Notes under the pieces: model-generated
The model's database searches: none
What the model was told of the DNA's origin: nothing
What the model saw: only the letters and a program-made list of their open reading frames with translations
Position numbers and translations under genes: made by a program
Part shown: piece after piece, positions 1 through 8,985 of the stretch
How positions within the stretch are numbered: position 1 is the first letter of the stretch
Layout: the number at the start of each line of letters is the position of its first letter
Source: Thaumasiovibrio occultus
GTDB taxonomy: Bacteria; Pseudomonadota; Gammaproteobacteria; Enterobacterales; Vibrionaceae
DNA: 64,000 nt
NCBI GenBank assembly: GCA_019703815.1
Contig: AP023053.1
Location: forward strand, 978,995 to 1,042,994
Direction of reading: 5' to 3'

Positions 1-29
1 CATAGGCTGTTCCTAAGCCATAGAGATCG

Positions 30-45
30 CCCAATACTTTGGGCG
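30..45 (+). terminator. Possible terminator hairpin at the window edge
   Basis: A perfect 6-bp inverted repeat (GCCCAA, loop TACT, TTGGGC) is followed on the plus strand by a pyrimidine-rich stretch with only a short T run. It would end a plus-strand gene lying left of the window. The next gene inside the window is transcribed the other way and ends at 103, so a convergent arrangement fits. Confidence 0.4.
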
Positions 46-102
46 CTCTCTCCTCTCTTTCTACGATCTATTTCTGCTTTCTTCTTTTCGCTTACTAGTT
101 AA

Positions 103-1773
103 TTAGGCGCTGCATTTAAACCGTTGCACTAAACCATGTAAGTCTTGCGCTTTCCCCTTTAAGGCTTGGCTGACTTGCTCGTTTTGATCGGAAATCCCTG
201 ACGCATCCTGACTATGATCTGCAATCACTACGATCCGCTGCGAGATCTCTGCGCCAACCAAGGTTTGCTCTTCCGTTGCGGTGGCAATCAAATCATTCAT
301 ATCAGTGATCGTCCCAATCGCTGCCATAATGCTGTCGAGCGACGCTTTCGCTTGATTGGTCACCTCCACCGTGGCACGGCTTAACTCAGCACTGCTTGCC
401 ATTACCGCTACCGCCTCATCAGAACCGGCTTTTAACTGCGCTAGCTGATTATGGATCTGCCCTGTACTGTCTTGCGTGCGGCTGGCGAGCTGGCGAACTT
501 CATCGGCGACCACAGCAAAACCGCGACCTTGTTCCCCTGCTCGCGCCGCTTCAATCGCAGCATTGAGGGCTAATAAGTTGGTCTGCTCTGCGATCTCTTG
601 AATTACCGATAGCGCAGACGTGATCCCGTCGACGTCCCCTTCCAAGCGGCGGATCACCTCTGCCGCATTGCTGATCTCGTCAAATAGCCCCTGCACCGAT
701 GACGTCGCAGCAGTCACCACCGTTAAGGTTTGCTCTGCGCCATCGTGCGCTTGCTGCGCTGCTCGCGCCGCTTGTGTCGCGTTACCTGCAATTTCCACAG
801 CTGAGCTGGTCATCTCTGTCATGGCTGACGCAACTTGCTCCGATTCTTCACTTTGATGGCTCACCAATTGGTTCACATGCGTCGCGCGCTGGCTTAACGC
901 GTCCGTTTCCACCACTACAGCATCAGCCACATCGTCAACACTGCGGATCACCATATCTAGCCCGGCAACAAATTGGTTGAAGCGATCACTCAACACGTCG
1001 AGTTCGGGGATCGCGTTGCGCGGCAGTCTCACGGTTAAGTCCGCATCCCCTTCGGCAAAATCGGAAAATTGTTCATTTAGCGCGGCCAGCGGACGCGTAA
1101 TATTGCGCGAGAAATAAATCACAAATCCCGTCATTAGCAATAAAAACAAGCCGACAACGCCCAATACCACAATTTGGGTGTTATTGACCTCACGGCTCGC
1201 TTGCTGGCGCAACTCAGCGACGAGCTGGTCAATTTCATCGGTATAGATCCCAGTGCCAATCACCATATCCCATTCCGGTAGAAAGACCGCATAGCTCAGT
1301 TTTGGTTGCGATTCAGTCTCACCCAGTTTGGGGAAATAATAGGTACTGAATCCATCGCCACTGGTTGCGCTTTCAATGATTGCCGCAATAAAATAATTCC
1401 CTTGAGTATCTTTGGCTTCATTAAAATTCTGCCCCACTCCTTCGTTGCTATCACCCATAAATAAACGCGTGCCGTCTGTGCCATAACCAAAGACATAGTT
1501 GCCATTGGCGAAACTTAATTGGCGCAAACGCGATATGGCTTCAGCACGTTTATATTCTCGCTCTCTTAAATCATTCACACTGGTAGTGGCAAGATCGAGC
1601 ATGCTGGTCAATTCCGACCGCGCCATGGATTTCATCTGTCGTGCAGTTTCTTGTGTCTGGTTCTGCGTGAGGCCGTTAACTTCATAACTAAAGAACCAAA
1701 GCATCGCCACTATCATTACAGTGAACGGCGCTAGCGCGATGATAAAAAGCCGATTACGGATAGATAAACTCAT
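103..1773 (-). CDS. Methyl-accepting chemotaxis protein with periplasmic Cache domain
   Basis: A 556-residue transducer. A first membrane helix spans about residues 9-31, a periplasmic sensor about 33-195, a second helix about 199-221, then a HAMP linker and a long cytoplasmic signalling domain. The sensor has the single-Cache (sCache_2) look, with the [15 protein letters not shown] and VIGTGIY blocks. The signalling hairpin carries the canonical tip around [19 protein letters not shown]. Family knowledge: such proteins bind small ligands such as organic acids and control CheA-CheW. The ligand cannot be read here. The ATG is preceded by a strong GGGGGA site 5-6 bases upstream, which supports the start. 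It is monocistronic, with no chemotaxis genes nearby. Confidence 0.95.
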   Translation of the reverse strand: MSLSIRNRLFIIALAPFTVMIVAMLWFFSYEVNGLTQNQTQETARQMKSMARSELTSMLDLATTSVNDLREREYKRAEAISRLRQLSFANGNYVFGYGTDGTRLFMGDSNEGVGQNFNEAKDTQGNYFIAAIIESATSGDGFSTYYFPKLGETESQPKLSYAVFLPEWDMVIGTGIYTDEIDQLVAELRQQASREVNNTQIVVLGVVGLFLLLMTGFVIYFSRNITRPLAALNEQFSDFAEGDADLTVRLPRNAIPELDVLSDRFNQFVAGLDMVIRSVDDVADAVVVETDALSQRATHVNQLVSHQSEESEQVASAMTEMTSSAVEIAGNATQAARAAQQAHDGAEQTLTVVTAATSSVQGLFDEISNAAEVIRRLEGDVDGITSALSVIQEIAEQTNLLALNAAIEAARAGEQGRGFAVVADEVRQLASRTQDSTGQIHNQLAQLKAGSDEAVAVMASSAELSRATVEVTNQAKASLDSIMAAIGTITDMNDLIATATEEQTLVGAEISQRIVVIADHSQDASGISDQNEQVSQALKGKAQDLHGLVQRFKCSA

Positions 1774-2099
1774 AGAAATCCCCCTTCCCTTTAAGGATTT
1801 ATATTGTGAGTCTTTGGAAATGACGATTTGTTTTCAAACGCCTGACTACTCATTAAGGCATACATTGCCAAAGAATTTACATTTGGTTACAGACTAACAC
1901 ATATAACAACGTAAAAAAGACCACGAATTCCTTTGTCTATCAATCTGGGATATTAAACAGAATCAGACGGCCAATTAATACCAAATAAGAATCATGCTGT
2001 CATAAAAGTGAAATAAACGTCGGTTATTTCTAGCGACAAATAACCGAAATGGTTGTCATGCAGAAATTAAGAAATGCAAATAACAGGAAGGAAAAGTAA
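1774..2099. other. Intergenic region with a 10-bp palindrome
   Basis: No gene is visible between the chemoreceptor start and the IS200-type element. The only structure is an inverted repeat at 2020-2047: TCGGTTATTT, loop CTAGCGAC, AAATAACCGA, with perfect 10-bp arms. It has no T run, so it is not an obvious intrinsic terminator. It could be an operator or the end of a small repeat. Confidence 0.5.
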
Positions 2100-2710
2100 A
2101 GATCCACCTGCAAAGCAGGTGGCTTTGAATGGCCCCCTATAAGGGGGCTCACTGTTAATTCTCTATACCTAGCTTCATTTGGCGCTCCTCTTCCTCCTTC
2201 CCCACTCGATCTTGATGCCTGACATATCTGCGAATAATTTCCTCGTTCATTCCTACCGAATCAACGAAGTAACCTCGCTGCCAGAACTTGTTACCCCAAA
2301 GCTTTTTCTTTCTCAAATACGGAAATTTATTGAATAACCTAATCGCTGTACGGCCTTTAATAAAACCCATATAGCTTGAAATACTCAGGCTCGGTGGTAG
2401 TCTCACGACCAAATGAACATGGTCGATTTGAACGTTCAGCTCTACAACCTTACATTTCTTCATATTGCTGTAAACGTAGATGCTTCTGTACAACTCCTTA
2501 CCTAGATTACCCTTGAGTATTTTTAGGCGATACTTCGGAGTCCACACTATATGATACTGGCATCTGTAATACACATGTGAGGCGGATTCATATCTGCTCA
2601 TGTTCTCTATCTCCTTGATTTGCTGGTTACAAACGAGGACATATTGAACATGAGCGTCCTTCGGGCAAAGCCCAAAAGAACGATCACCACCTTCTAAAGA
2701 AGGTGGTTTA
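2100..2710 (-). mobile_element. IS200/IS605-family element (tnpA only)
   Basis: A compact element of about 610 bp with a single Y1 transposase and no tnpB. It has subterminal hairpins instead of inverted terminal repeats: CCACCTGC/GCAGGTGG at 2104-2122 past the 3' end of tnpA, and CCACCTTC/GAAGGTGG at 2687-2706 on the 5' side. A further hairpin at 2132-2148 (GCCCCCT/AGGGGGC) just after the tnpA stop may limit transcription. Family knowledge: these hairpins are recognised as single-stranded DNA during peel-and-paste transposition, and no target duplication is expected. Exact ends are estimated. The element sits directly beside the terminator of the 2780-3337 gene. Confidence 0.85.
2155..2601 (-). 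CDS. tnpA: IS200/IS605 Y1 transposase TnpA
   Basis: A 148-residue HUH-type single-strand transposase. The metal-binding HUH motif is visible as DHVHLVVRLPP (about residues 60-70), and the nucleophilic tyrosine is expected in RRYVRHQ near residue 125. The length is normal for IS200-type TnpA (about 140-155), and the start MSRYESASHVYYRCQYHIVW is typical, so the enzyme looks intact. It acts as a dimer on hairpins at the element ends. No accessory TnpB is encoded here. Confidence 0.93.
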   Translation of the reverse strand: MSRYESASHVYYRCQYHIVWTPKYRLKILKGNLGKELYRSIYVYSNMKKCKVVELNVQIDHVHLVVRLPPSLSISSYMGFIKGRTAIRLFNKFPYLRKKKLWGNKFWQRGYFVDSVGMNEEIIRRYVRHQDRVGKEEEERQMKLGIEN

Positions 2711-2723
2711 AGGTTGGAAAATA

Positions 2724-2749
2724 AAAAAGCCCACGATGATCGCGGGCAC
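2724..2749 (-). terminator. Rho-independent terminator of the zinc-ribbon gene
   Basis: Read on the minus strand, a GC-rich stem (GCCCGCGATC / GATCGTGGGC-like pairing with one mismatch) is followed by TTTTTTATTTT. It lies about 30 bp beyond the stop of the gene ending at 2780 and immediately before the IS200-type element. Confidence 0.8.
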
Positions 2750-2779
2750 TACTAACTTTGCGGTAAACCGTGCAGAAAA

Positions 2780-3337
2780 TTAACGCTCTGCGCTATATGG
2801 ATCTTCCGCAAAAAGGTAAGCACGTAAATCCGCTTTGGCTGGGTGGCTATCAATCCAACCTCGAATATCACGCACTTTTTGGTAATCGGTTTCACCAAAC
2901 TTACGGCTGTAAATCAGAGCAAATTGCTCTTTGCTCATGCTTTCACGTACTGCTTGTTGCCATTTGTTGGTCAAAATTTCATTGAGCTGGCCAGCAATGC
3001 CTTCTTTCTTAAGCAGCTCCCACTCGCCGTTATCAAGCCAGATCCCGCCAACTGCGGCGCTGTAATCAAGACGGTGAGCATTTTGCGCAGCAATTCTGAA
3101 CTTGCGCATAAAGGTGCCGGTACGTGGGCATAACAACGCATTTTGCGAATCAAGGATCTCGTCTTCTTCCACGTCAACATTCTTGGCAAACTCGAAGCCG
3201 GGGTTGTTTTCGCGCCATTGCACGAAATCTTCCACCAAAATCCAGTCACCACCGCAACGTTCACATTCCTGCGCAGCAAATTGCTCATCCATTTGCTTAG
3301 CGTGAAGCGCAGAATCCTTACATTTTGGACATTTCAT
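2780..3337 (-). CDS. Zinc-ribbon (zf-TFIIB-like) protein
   Basis: A 185-residue cytoplasmic protein. The N-terminus is a four-cysteine zinc ribbon, MKCPKCKDSAL followed by CERCGGDW, the pattern of the zf-TFIIB family in which a short Cys-x2-Cys pair repeats about 22 residues later. A second part contains LLCPRTGTFMRKF and GGIWLDNGEWELLKKEG, a degenerate second ribbon often seen in these proteins. The rest is mainly helical. There is no signal peptide or membrane span. Function is not established for the family, and a role in nucleic-acid or protein binding is only an inference. It is a single gene with its own terminator. Confidence 0.8.
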   Translation of the reverse strand: MKCPKCKDSALHAKQMDEQFAAQECERCGGDWILVEDFVQWRENNPGFEFAKNVDVEEDEILDSQNALLCPRTGTFMRKFRIAAQNAHRLDYSAAVGGIWLDNGEWELLKKEGIAGQLNEILTNKWQQAVRESMSKEQFALIYSRKFGETDYQKVRDIRGWIDSHPAKADLRAYLFAEDPYSAER

Positions 3338-3614
3338 CAGCTTATCTCCATGTTTCGCTCATGATCTAATATTCGTTTGCGTGTTGTCATTCCCAATAGT
3401 GATTCTCGCGATCGATGCCGCAAAACCTGTCAGCTGCCACAAAGCGTATCTAACTGACACGCAGGTGATGACATCGAAATATCCGCAGCTTCAGTTTGGT
3501 TTTGTCGCCAACCTTAAAGCAATAGTGGCTTGCATATTCACTATGCTCCTCTATGCTTAAATGTATATACAATGATAATACATTCGGCGTGTACTTTACG
3601 TATAGGAGGGAGTG

Positions 3615-3716
3615 ATGAAGTATCCTGAAATGATTGACCCACACAAGCCGGGCATTATTAGCTCCGTGTGCAGTGTGGCGTTCGTGATGCTGTGTGTAGG
3701 ACTTTATTTGATGTGA
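3615..3716 (+). CDS. 33-residue single-span membrane peptide
   Basis: A short reading frame with an unusually good translation signal: TAGGAGGGAGTG ends directly before the ATG. The product is MKYPEMIDPHKPG, then a hydrophobic helix ending VGLYLM, so it should be a one-span inner-membrane peptide with a charged N-terminal tail. An AT-rich promoter-like stretch (TATACAATGATAATAC, 3562-3580) lies upstream. It resembles the general class of small bacterial membrane peptides that tune larger complexes. I do not recognise the specific family. It lies between the zinc-ribbon gene and murQ, and murQ is on the opposite strand. Confidence 0.65.
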   Translation: MKYPEMIDPHKPGIISSVCSVAFVMLCVGLYLM

Positions 3717-3755
3717 CTGCGCCGTTTATGAAACGACGCAGCGTGGTGATGTCGC

Positions 3756-4661
3756 TTATTTGCTCAGGCCGATCGCATCGCGGGTAAAGCCGCCTGATTG
3801 CGACAGCAATTCCGTTGCTTGCGTTGCATCGACGCCTGCCAGTAGCATCACAATTGCCGTTTTACAGTGCCCTTTCGCGGCATCTAACGCCTCAATCGCC
3901 GCTTCACGGCTGCAATCGGTCGCTTCCATTACAATGCGCTTTTGACGCTCAACTAACTTGGCGTTTGTCGCTTCCACATCCACCATTAAGTTTCCGTAAA
4001 CTTTACCCGTGCGGATCATCGCGCCAGTGGTCAGCATATTGAGGATCAGCTTTTGCGCTGTGCCGGCTTTCATGCGCGAAGAGCCGGTTACGACTTCCGG
4101 CCCAACCACAGGGACAATGGCGATATCGGCACATTGCGCCATAGGGCTTGCCGGGTTACAGCTAATACAAGCCACTTTTGCGCCAACCGTCTTGGCGTAT
4201 TCCATCGCGCCCAACACGTACGGCGTGCGACCACTCGCCGCAATCCCGACCAGTACATCGCGCTGGCTAAATGCTAAAGCTTTAAGATCGTTTGCCCCAA
4301 GCTCACGATTGTCTTCGGCATTTTCTACCGCTTTCAAGATAGCTTGATGACCGCCTGCGATTAGGCCAACCACCTGCTCAGCTGGCGTGCCATAGGTTGG
4401 TGGACACTCACTGGCATCCAAAATCCCCAATCGACCAGAGGTTCCCGCCCCTGCATAAATAAGACGGCCACCTGATTTAAACGCCTCGGCAATAATATCA
4501 ACGGTACGGCTGATCTCTGGCAATACCGCTTCGACCGCCAAAGGCACGGTTTTGTCTTGATCGTTGATCACTTTCAACATATCGAAGGTGGAGAGCTGGT
4601 CGATATTTTCACTGGCAGGGTTGCGGCTTTCAGTGACGAGTTTGGTTAGGTCCAATTGCAT
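3756..4661 (-). CDS. murQ: N-acetylmuramic acid 6-phosphate etherase MurQ
   Basis: A 301-residue SIS-fold enzyme that cleaves the lactyl ether of MurNAc-6-phosphate to GlcNAc-6-phosphate and D-lactate during peptidoglycan recycling. The sugar-phosphate isomerase signature is clear: [21 protein letters not shown] at about residues 57-77 (two halves [11 protein letters not shown] and [10 protein letters not shown]). [20 protein letters not shown] follows later. The start is set at [17 protein letters not shown], matching the family N-terminus (E. coli MurQ is 298 residues). The frame stays open 24 codons further upstream, but that extension looks unlike the family. No anmK or murP lies beside it. 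Confidence 0.93.
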   Translation of the reverse strand: MQLDLTKLVTESRNPASENIDQLSTFDMLKVINDQDKTVPLAVEAVLPEISRTVDIIAEAFKSGGRLIYAGAGTSGRLGILDASECPPTYGTPAEQVVGLIAGGHQAILKAVENAEDNRELGANDLKALAFSQRDVLVGIAASGRTPYVLGAMEYAKTVGAKVACISCNPASPMAQCADIAIVPVVGPEVVTGSSRMKAGTAQKLILNMLTTGAMIRTGKVYGNLMVDVEATNAKLVERQKRIVMEATDCSREAAIEALDAAKGHCKTAIVMLLAGVDATQATELLSQSGGFTRDAIGLSK

Positions 4662-4823
4662 GGGAAAGGTCTCACTTGCGCTGAAAACATCGCAGCAGCG
4701 ACGCTCCAGCGTGATTAACAATGGGCGCATCATACCGGATTATCGCCAACGCATCTAACAAATGGCGTGATCACAACACGTTAAGCTAAAGCAGTGTCAC
4801 ACAACGCAAAACGAAAACAAAAC

Positions 4824-4848
4824 GAAAAAAGCCGCCTTCCGTGGCGGC
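4824..4848 (-). terminator. Terminator downstream of dps
   Basis: On the minus strand GCCGCC, a 6-base loop and GGCGGC are followed by a run of six or seven T. It lies about 75 bp after the dps stop. Confidence 0.85.
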
Positions 4849-4925
4849 ACGTCTGAGTGGTCATCAGACTTAGGGGAACTGTAGAGGGAATCCAAGTGAA
4901 ACAACGTCGCTCTCGGCCAAGAGCC

Positions 4926-5396
4926 TTACTTCAAGTAAGCGGTTAGCATCCACATCAGTTTTTCTTGCTCGCGAATGTAGTCACCCATTAGCGCTGCGGT
5001 ACCTTCGTCATTAGCATCGCCTGCTTTCTCGAGAATATTGCGTTGGCGCTCTAGCAGCTTGCCAAACCCATCAACCAATCCAGCGACACATTCTTTGCCT
5101 GAATGGGCGTTGGTGTGCTCTTTGATATCGCTCACTTCAAGATAACGGCTAAATGCATGATCTGGCGTGTGACCCAAGGTGAGAATACGCTCTGCCAACT
5201 CATCCACTTTGGTCTGAAGATCGGTATAGATTTCTTCAAACTTAGCGTGCAGTTCAAAGAAAGAAGCACCTTGTACGTTCCAGTGATAGCCACGCGTGTT
5301 GGTGTAAAGCACTTGGTAATGCGCCAATAGGTAGTTCAATTCACCTGCCAAATCTGCTGATTGATCGCTGTCGAGTCCGATAAAATTCTTAGTCAT
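4926..5396 (-). CDS. dps: Dps DNA-protection / ferroxidase protein
   Basis: A 156-residue ferritin-like protein of the Dps family. It stores iron by oxidising Fe(II) with hydrogen peroxide and so protects DNA under starvation and oxidative stress. The inter-subunit ferroxidase signature is visible: H in YHWNVQGASFFELH (about residues 38-51), then D and E in FEEIYTDL. Length and helical pattern match Dps dodecamers. The N-terminal tail is short, with few lysines, so strong DNA coating is uncertain. It is a single gene ended by the hairpin at 4824-4848. An AT-rich promoter region lies upstream at 5400-5540. Confidence 0.93.
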   Translation of the reverse strand: MTKNFIGLDSDQSADLAGELNYLLAHYQVLYTNTRGYHWNVQGASFFELHAKFEEIYTDLQTKVDELAERILTLGHTPDHAFSRYLEVSDIKEHTNAHSGKECVAGLVDGFGKLLERQRNILEKAGDANDEGTAALMGDYIREQEKLMWMLTAYLK

Positions 5397-5632
5397 GTGA
5401 TGCCCCTTGTTATTCTTAAAAACACGTTTTCGTGTTGATGGAGCTATTGTATGAGGCTTGATTTGAAAGGTAAAAATGGCAGCGTGTATTACTTTGATAG
5501 GTTTTAGCTATCGAGTGGTAAGCTAGCAATTAGTTAAACTATATCGCCCACAAGGTGGTCGCGGCCATTGGCGTGATCTTAGAGCAGCAAAAAAGGCTAC
5601 GCATCGTTACACACTCACAGCCAATACATGTA

Positions 5633-5944
5633 TTACTCCCGCCCTAACTTCCCCGCCATCCATTGTTGATAGCGCGCTTTGGCTTGCGCCGTTATCACAT
5701 AGCGTTTGCCATCAGCCCATTCGGGGATCTCGAACTTGGACACCGGCTCTATTTGAAAACATTGACCTGTCGGGCTGACAAAGTATCTACTGAACATGTG
5801 CGGACGTGTTAACAGCTGACCATCACGGTGATAACCACAACCGTTTTTGGTGCGGGTGATCACTTCAACGGTAATGTGGCCGCTCTCATCGAGGATCCAC
5901 ACAATAGTTTCTCGTGACACATTTTTTCTTTTCCGTTTCGACAC
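5633..5944 (-). CDS. Conserved hypothetical protein, 103 residues
   Basis: A small basic soluble protein beginning MSKRKRKNVSRETIVWIL. There is no signal peptide, membrane helix or recognised motif. Several Tyr/Arg/Lys residues and a C-terminal helix (YVITAQAKARYQQWMAGKL) suggest a compact nucleic-acid or protein binding fold, but that is speculation. The coding pattern is consistent along its length and the ATG is preceded by purine-rich sequence. Family not recognised. Confidence 0.6.
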   Translation of the reverse strand: MSKRKRKNVSRETIVWILDESGHITVEVITRTKNGCGYHRDGQLLTRPHMFSRYFVSPTGQCFQIEPVSKFEIPEWADGKRYVITAQAKARYQQWMAGKLGRE

Positions 5945-6142
5945 CAGCGTTTCCTTACTTTCCCATCGCAGTGGGTATTGATTCCGTCTCTCTTTTTACC
6001 AAACTCAACAGACTGCGTGAATAAAACCCTGCACTCGACTTATTAATCAAAGAGTGACTTCACATATCACTCGCCAACATCGCCATCGGTTGATGCCGCA
6101 ATGACGATAAAATCTGCCCCTTTAATGACATTTCCCACATTA

Positions 6143-6160
6143 ACTTAATCTAGGTTAAGT
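6143..6160. promoter_or_regulatory. Palindrome upstream of the flavin oxidoreductase gene
   Basis: ACTTAA, TCTAGG, TTAAGT is a 6-bp-arm inverted repeat about 130 bp upstream of the GTG start at 6290. Its position suits an operator. No regulator gene is adjacent, so the factor is unknown. Confidence 0.35.
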
Positions 6161-6289
6161 CCTCAAGGTAGGTTTCCCGCTAGGATCTGCGCCCTCTCCT
6201 ACTTTGGTGACGACATAGCGCATAGCACCAGTGGCTTCGGCGCTGGCGTTGCTCAGTAGCGAGAATTCTATTTTCTATGAGGACGAAAC

Positions 6290-7408
6290 GTGAGCAAGTT
6301 GTTCGAAGAAACTCGCATTGGCAACATGGTATTGAAAAACCGCTTTGTACGCAGTGCAACGTGGGAAAATATGGCAACCGAAGATGGCCATATGACAGAT
6401 AAACTCTATGCGGTTTATGAAGAGCTTGCCCAAGGCGAAGTGGGCCTGATCGTCACCGGTTACGCCAACATCGTGGCGGAAGAAAAACCCAACGCCGGCA
6501 TGATGGGGATCTACGATGATTCCTTCATTCCTGAATACCAAAAACTCACCGATTTGGTGCATCAGTACGGCTCAAAAATCGTTAAGCAGATCGCCTACGG
6601 CGGTACCAAAACCACGTATGAAGTCGGCGAGCGGATTATTTTCGCCCCAAGTGAAGTGGCTGAACTTGGCACCCAAACCCTTGGCAAAGCGATGAGCCAA
6701 GCTGATATCGACTACATCATTGCTGCGTTTGCTAAGGCGAGTCTTCGCGCAAAACAAGCAGGCTTTGATGGCGTGGAAATTCATGCCGCGCACACTTACC
6801 TGATCGGTCAATTCCTTAGCCCTTACTATAACCGACGTGACGATAACTACGGCGGCAGTCTAGATAATCGCATGCGTTTCTTGCTTGAGATCTACGCCGC
6901 GACGCGTCAATTGGTGGGTGAAGATTTCCCTATCTTGATTAAACTGACCGCATCGGAGTTTTTCAACGGCGGCATTACCTTCGATGAAACCCGCGCCGTG
7001 TGTAAAAAGCTTGAAGAGGTCGGCGCCGACGCCATTGTGGTATCAGGTAATATCCACGGCAAAGCCAGCACCATGGTCGGCGAGTCTTTTGATGGCTATA
7101 CCCTACGTGAAGAAGGTTACTTTGTTGAGTATGGTGATGTGATCAGCCGTGAAATTGCGATCCCAGTGATCACCGTGGGTGGCTTGACCAATTTGGCGGC
7201 GATTGAAGAGATTGCCGATACCACTAACATTCAATACTTTGCGCTTTCTCGTCCTTTACTGTCTGAACCACACTTGGTCAAACGCTGGAAAGACGGTGAC
7301 GATGCAGCCGTAGAATGTGAACGCTGCTCAAAGTGCCGCACCAAACGCGGTAACTTCTGTGTCGTCAATAAAGGCAGAAAAGCGTTTATTGCGAGTTTAG
7401 CTGAGTAG
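6290..7408 (+). CDS. NADH:flavin oxidoreductase, old yellow enzyme family
   Basis: A 372-residue TIM-barrel flavoenzyme that uses FMN and NAD(P)H to reduce activated double bonds. Family landmarks: NRFVRSATWENMAT near the N-terminus; GFDGVEIHAAHTYLIGQFLSP (HxxH-type substrate site; N replaced by H-A-A-H) at about residues 159-179; YGGSLDNRMRF; and VITVGGL phosphate binding near the C-terminus. The C-terminal CERCSKCRTKRGNFC cysteine cluster is notable: longer trimethylamine dehydrogenase-like relatives use Cys clusters for an Fe-S centre, whereas this protein ends after the barrel. The start is GTG with a GAGGA ribosome site. The physiological substrate is unknown. It is a single gene with a strong terminator. 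Confidence 0.9.
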   Translation: MSKLFEETRIGNMVLKNRFVRSATWENMATEDGHMTDKLYAVYEELAQGEVGLIVTGYANIVAEEKPNAGMMGIYDDSFIPEYQKLTDLVHQYGSKIVKQIAYGGTKTTYEVGERIIFAPSEVAELGTQTLGKAMSQADIDYIIAAFAKASLRAKQAGFDGVEIHAAHTYLIGQFLSPYYNRRDDNYGGSLDNRMRFLLEIYAATRQLVGEDFPILIKLTASEFFNGGITFDETRAVCKKLEEVGADAIVVSGNIHGKASTMVGESFDGYTLREEGYFVEYGDVISREIAIPVITVGGLTNLAAIEEIADTTNIQYFALSRPLLSEPHLVKRWKDGDDAAVECERCSKCRTKRGNFCVVNKGRKAFIASLAE

Positions 7409-7418
7409 CTAATTTTCA

Positions 7419-7455
7419 GGCCAACCAGTTTGGTTGGCCTCTCCTCACTTTTTTA
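7419..7455 (+). terminator. Terminator of the flavin oxidoreductase gene
   Basis: GGCCAACC, AGTTT, GGTTGGCC form an 8-bp GC-rich stem (7419-7439), followed by a pyrimidine stretch ending in TTTTTT. Confidence 0.85.
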
Positions 7456-7685
7456 GATTCACCTTCATATTTCCTCCAATTACTAATAGCGACTTAACTT
7501 AATTCAGTTCCATTTGAAGTGAAATTATTAAATTCTCATTGCTTGGGTTTATTCTATAGATATGAATGCAACAGAGATAATTAAACGTGAAGTTCGTCGA
7601 TTTGAATATCCTAAAAATTGATAATTAGAAGCGTATTGATAAGGTATCACTCGATAACACCACCCATAATTCGAGAGATTTTAAA

Positions 7686-8152
7686 ATGTCAGATGGCTTA
7701 CTAATCCGCAGTCTCCGTCGGATAATGAAATTTATTTTAGCTCTTTTAAAATTTCAATTGTACTGATGATTATAGGTTTCGTTGTTCTCTGTATTTTCTT
7801 CAGTTCTTGGCAATCAGACAGCATCTCTCGTGGTGAAGATTACGCCATAAATATCGGTAGAGAATTACAGCAAGACATGAAGAATGGCTTGGGTTGCTCA
7901 AATACGTTCGCCCAATTACAAGATGAGCACAATGCACAAGATGAAGATCATGTTTCCTTCAGGTATCCGAATGTAGATGTCTATTGCTACCCTAACAAAG
8001 GCGAGTTTTTTGTCTCCGTAAGCATACATCTGGACTACGATATTGATTCAAAAGGTGGTGTAAATCTTCCACTTTCTTTGTCGAGTGGCTATCCAGGGTC
8101 GAGCAAAAATTGGTTGATTGATGTAGAAACCGGACAGCGCATTCAACAATAA
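7686..8152 (+). pseudogene. Frameshifted first copy of duplicated small membrane protein
   Basis: The first 25 codons are almost identical to the intact paralogue that starts at 8486 (MSDGLLIRSLRRIM...). At 7744-7747 there is a run of four T where the paralogue has five, so translation from the ATG stops after 26 codons. The remaining sequence stays open in the shifted frame to 8152 and still matches the paralogue: AINIGRELQQDM, GLGCSN, SVS..., LIDVETGQRIQQ. This is one broken gene. A downstream internal start could yield about 128 residues lacking the first basic segment, but no good ribosome site is evident. Recent inactivation is likely, since the rest is conserved. Confidence 0.75.
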
Positions 8153-8169
8153 TGAGTCAAACATAATTC

Positions 8170-8343
8170 GATGTAAAAATTGTAGCCCTATGTTTACCGA
8201 ATCAAGCCTCCTCTTTATGCATTCCAAACGCAAGGGATGGCTTTCTAGTACAGGGCGATAATACCGGATTGAAAATTTTCTCTGACGGGATTGGCAAACA
8301 AACACTGCGCATTGATAGCGAGGGCAACATTCTTTCGCTGTAA
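8170..8343 (+). pseudogene. Relic of a second gene following copy 1
   Basis: An open frame of 57 codons with no convincing start codon: DVKIVALCLPNQ, IPNARDGF, then SDGIGKQTLRIDSEGNILSL and stop. The same peptide blocks recur after copy 2 at 8986-9154, which argues that it was once protein coding rather than chance. It probably represents the C-terminal end of a truncated gene. No family is recognised. Confidence 0.5.
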
Positions 8344-8485
8344 TCGATAAAAAAGAAAAGCGTTGAATGCAACAACGATAAAGAAATGCGAAATCCGTCG
8401 AGTGACATAGGTTAAAGTTTGATTGTCATCCGTATATCGATACTGTTAACTCGATACTATTAGTTGTAAACCTAGGAACTTAAAA

Positions 8486-8971
8486 ATGTCAGATGGCTTA
8501 CTAATCCGCAGTCTCCGTCGGATAATGAGATTTATTTTAGCTCTTTTTAAAATTTCAATTGTACTGATGATTATAGGTTCCGTTATGCTCGCCATTTCAC
8601 TCCATTTCTGGGAGTCTGATAACATCGCTCTTGGTGAAGAGTACGCCATAAACATCGGCAGAGAGTTACAGCAAGACATGGATAATGGTTTGGGGTGTTC
8701 AAATTCATTTTCAGCATTGAAAGAGCAATATAATTCAACTCACGAAATATATTTGACATTTTATCCCAACGAAGGCGGTTATCCTCATGTTAGCGTAAGT
8801 TGCTATCCTGATAAGGGAACCTTTTCTGTATCAGCAAAAGCATCTATGGACTACTATATTGATGTAGTTGGCGGTGTGAATTCTCCCCTCTCTTTATCGG
8901 AAGGCTATCCAACTGCAGAGCGAAATTCATTGATTGATGTAGAAACCGGACAGCGCATTCAACAACAATGA
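8486..8971 (+). CDS. Small membrane-anchored protein, intact copy of duplicated gene
   Basis: A 161-residue protein with a basic N-terminus (RSLRRIMRF) followed by one membrane helix at about residues 15-40. An extracytoplasmic domain of about 120 residues contains two cysteines (GLGCSNSF, VSCYPDKG) that could form a disulfide. It ends SLIDVETGQRIQQQ. The orientation suggests an inner-membrane anchor with a periplasmic domain. The gene lies in a tandem array with a frameshifted relative. Duplicated small anchored proteins are typical of immunity proteins or of phage-exclusion genes, but no toxin is adjacent, so no function is assigned. Confidence 0.7.
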   Translation: MSDGLLIRSLRRIMRFILALFKISIVLMIIGSVMLAISLHFWESDNIALGEEYAINIGRELQQDMDNGLGCSNSFSALKEQYNSTHEIYLTFYPNEGGYPHVSVSCYPDKGTFSVSAKASMDYYIDVVGGVNSPLSLSEGYPTAERNSLIDVETGQRIQQQ

Positions 8972-8985
8972 GTCAAACATAATTC

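Noticed and set aside
3450-3644. 64-codon minus-strand frame opposite the small membrane peptide
   Set aside because: It has no ribosome site and overlaps the better-signalled plus-strand peptide.
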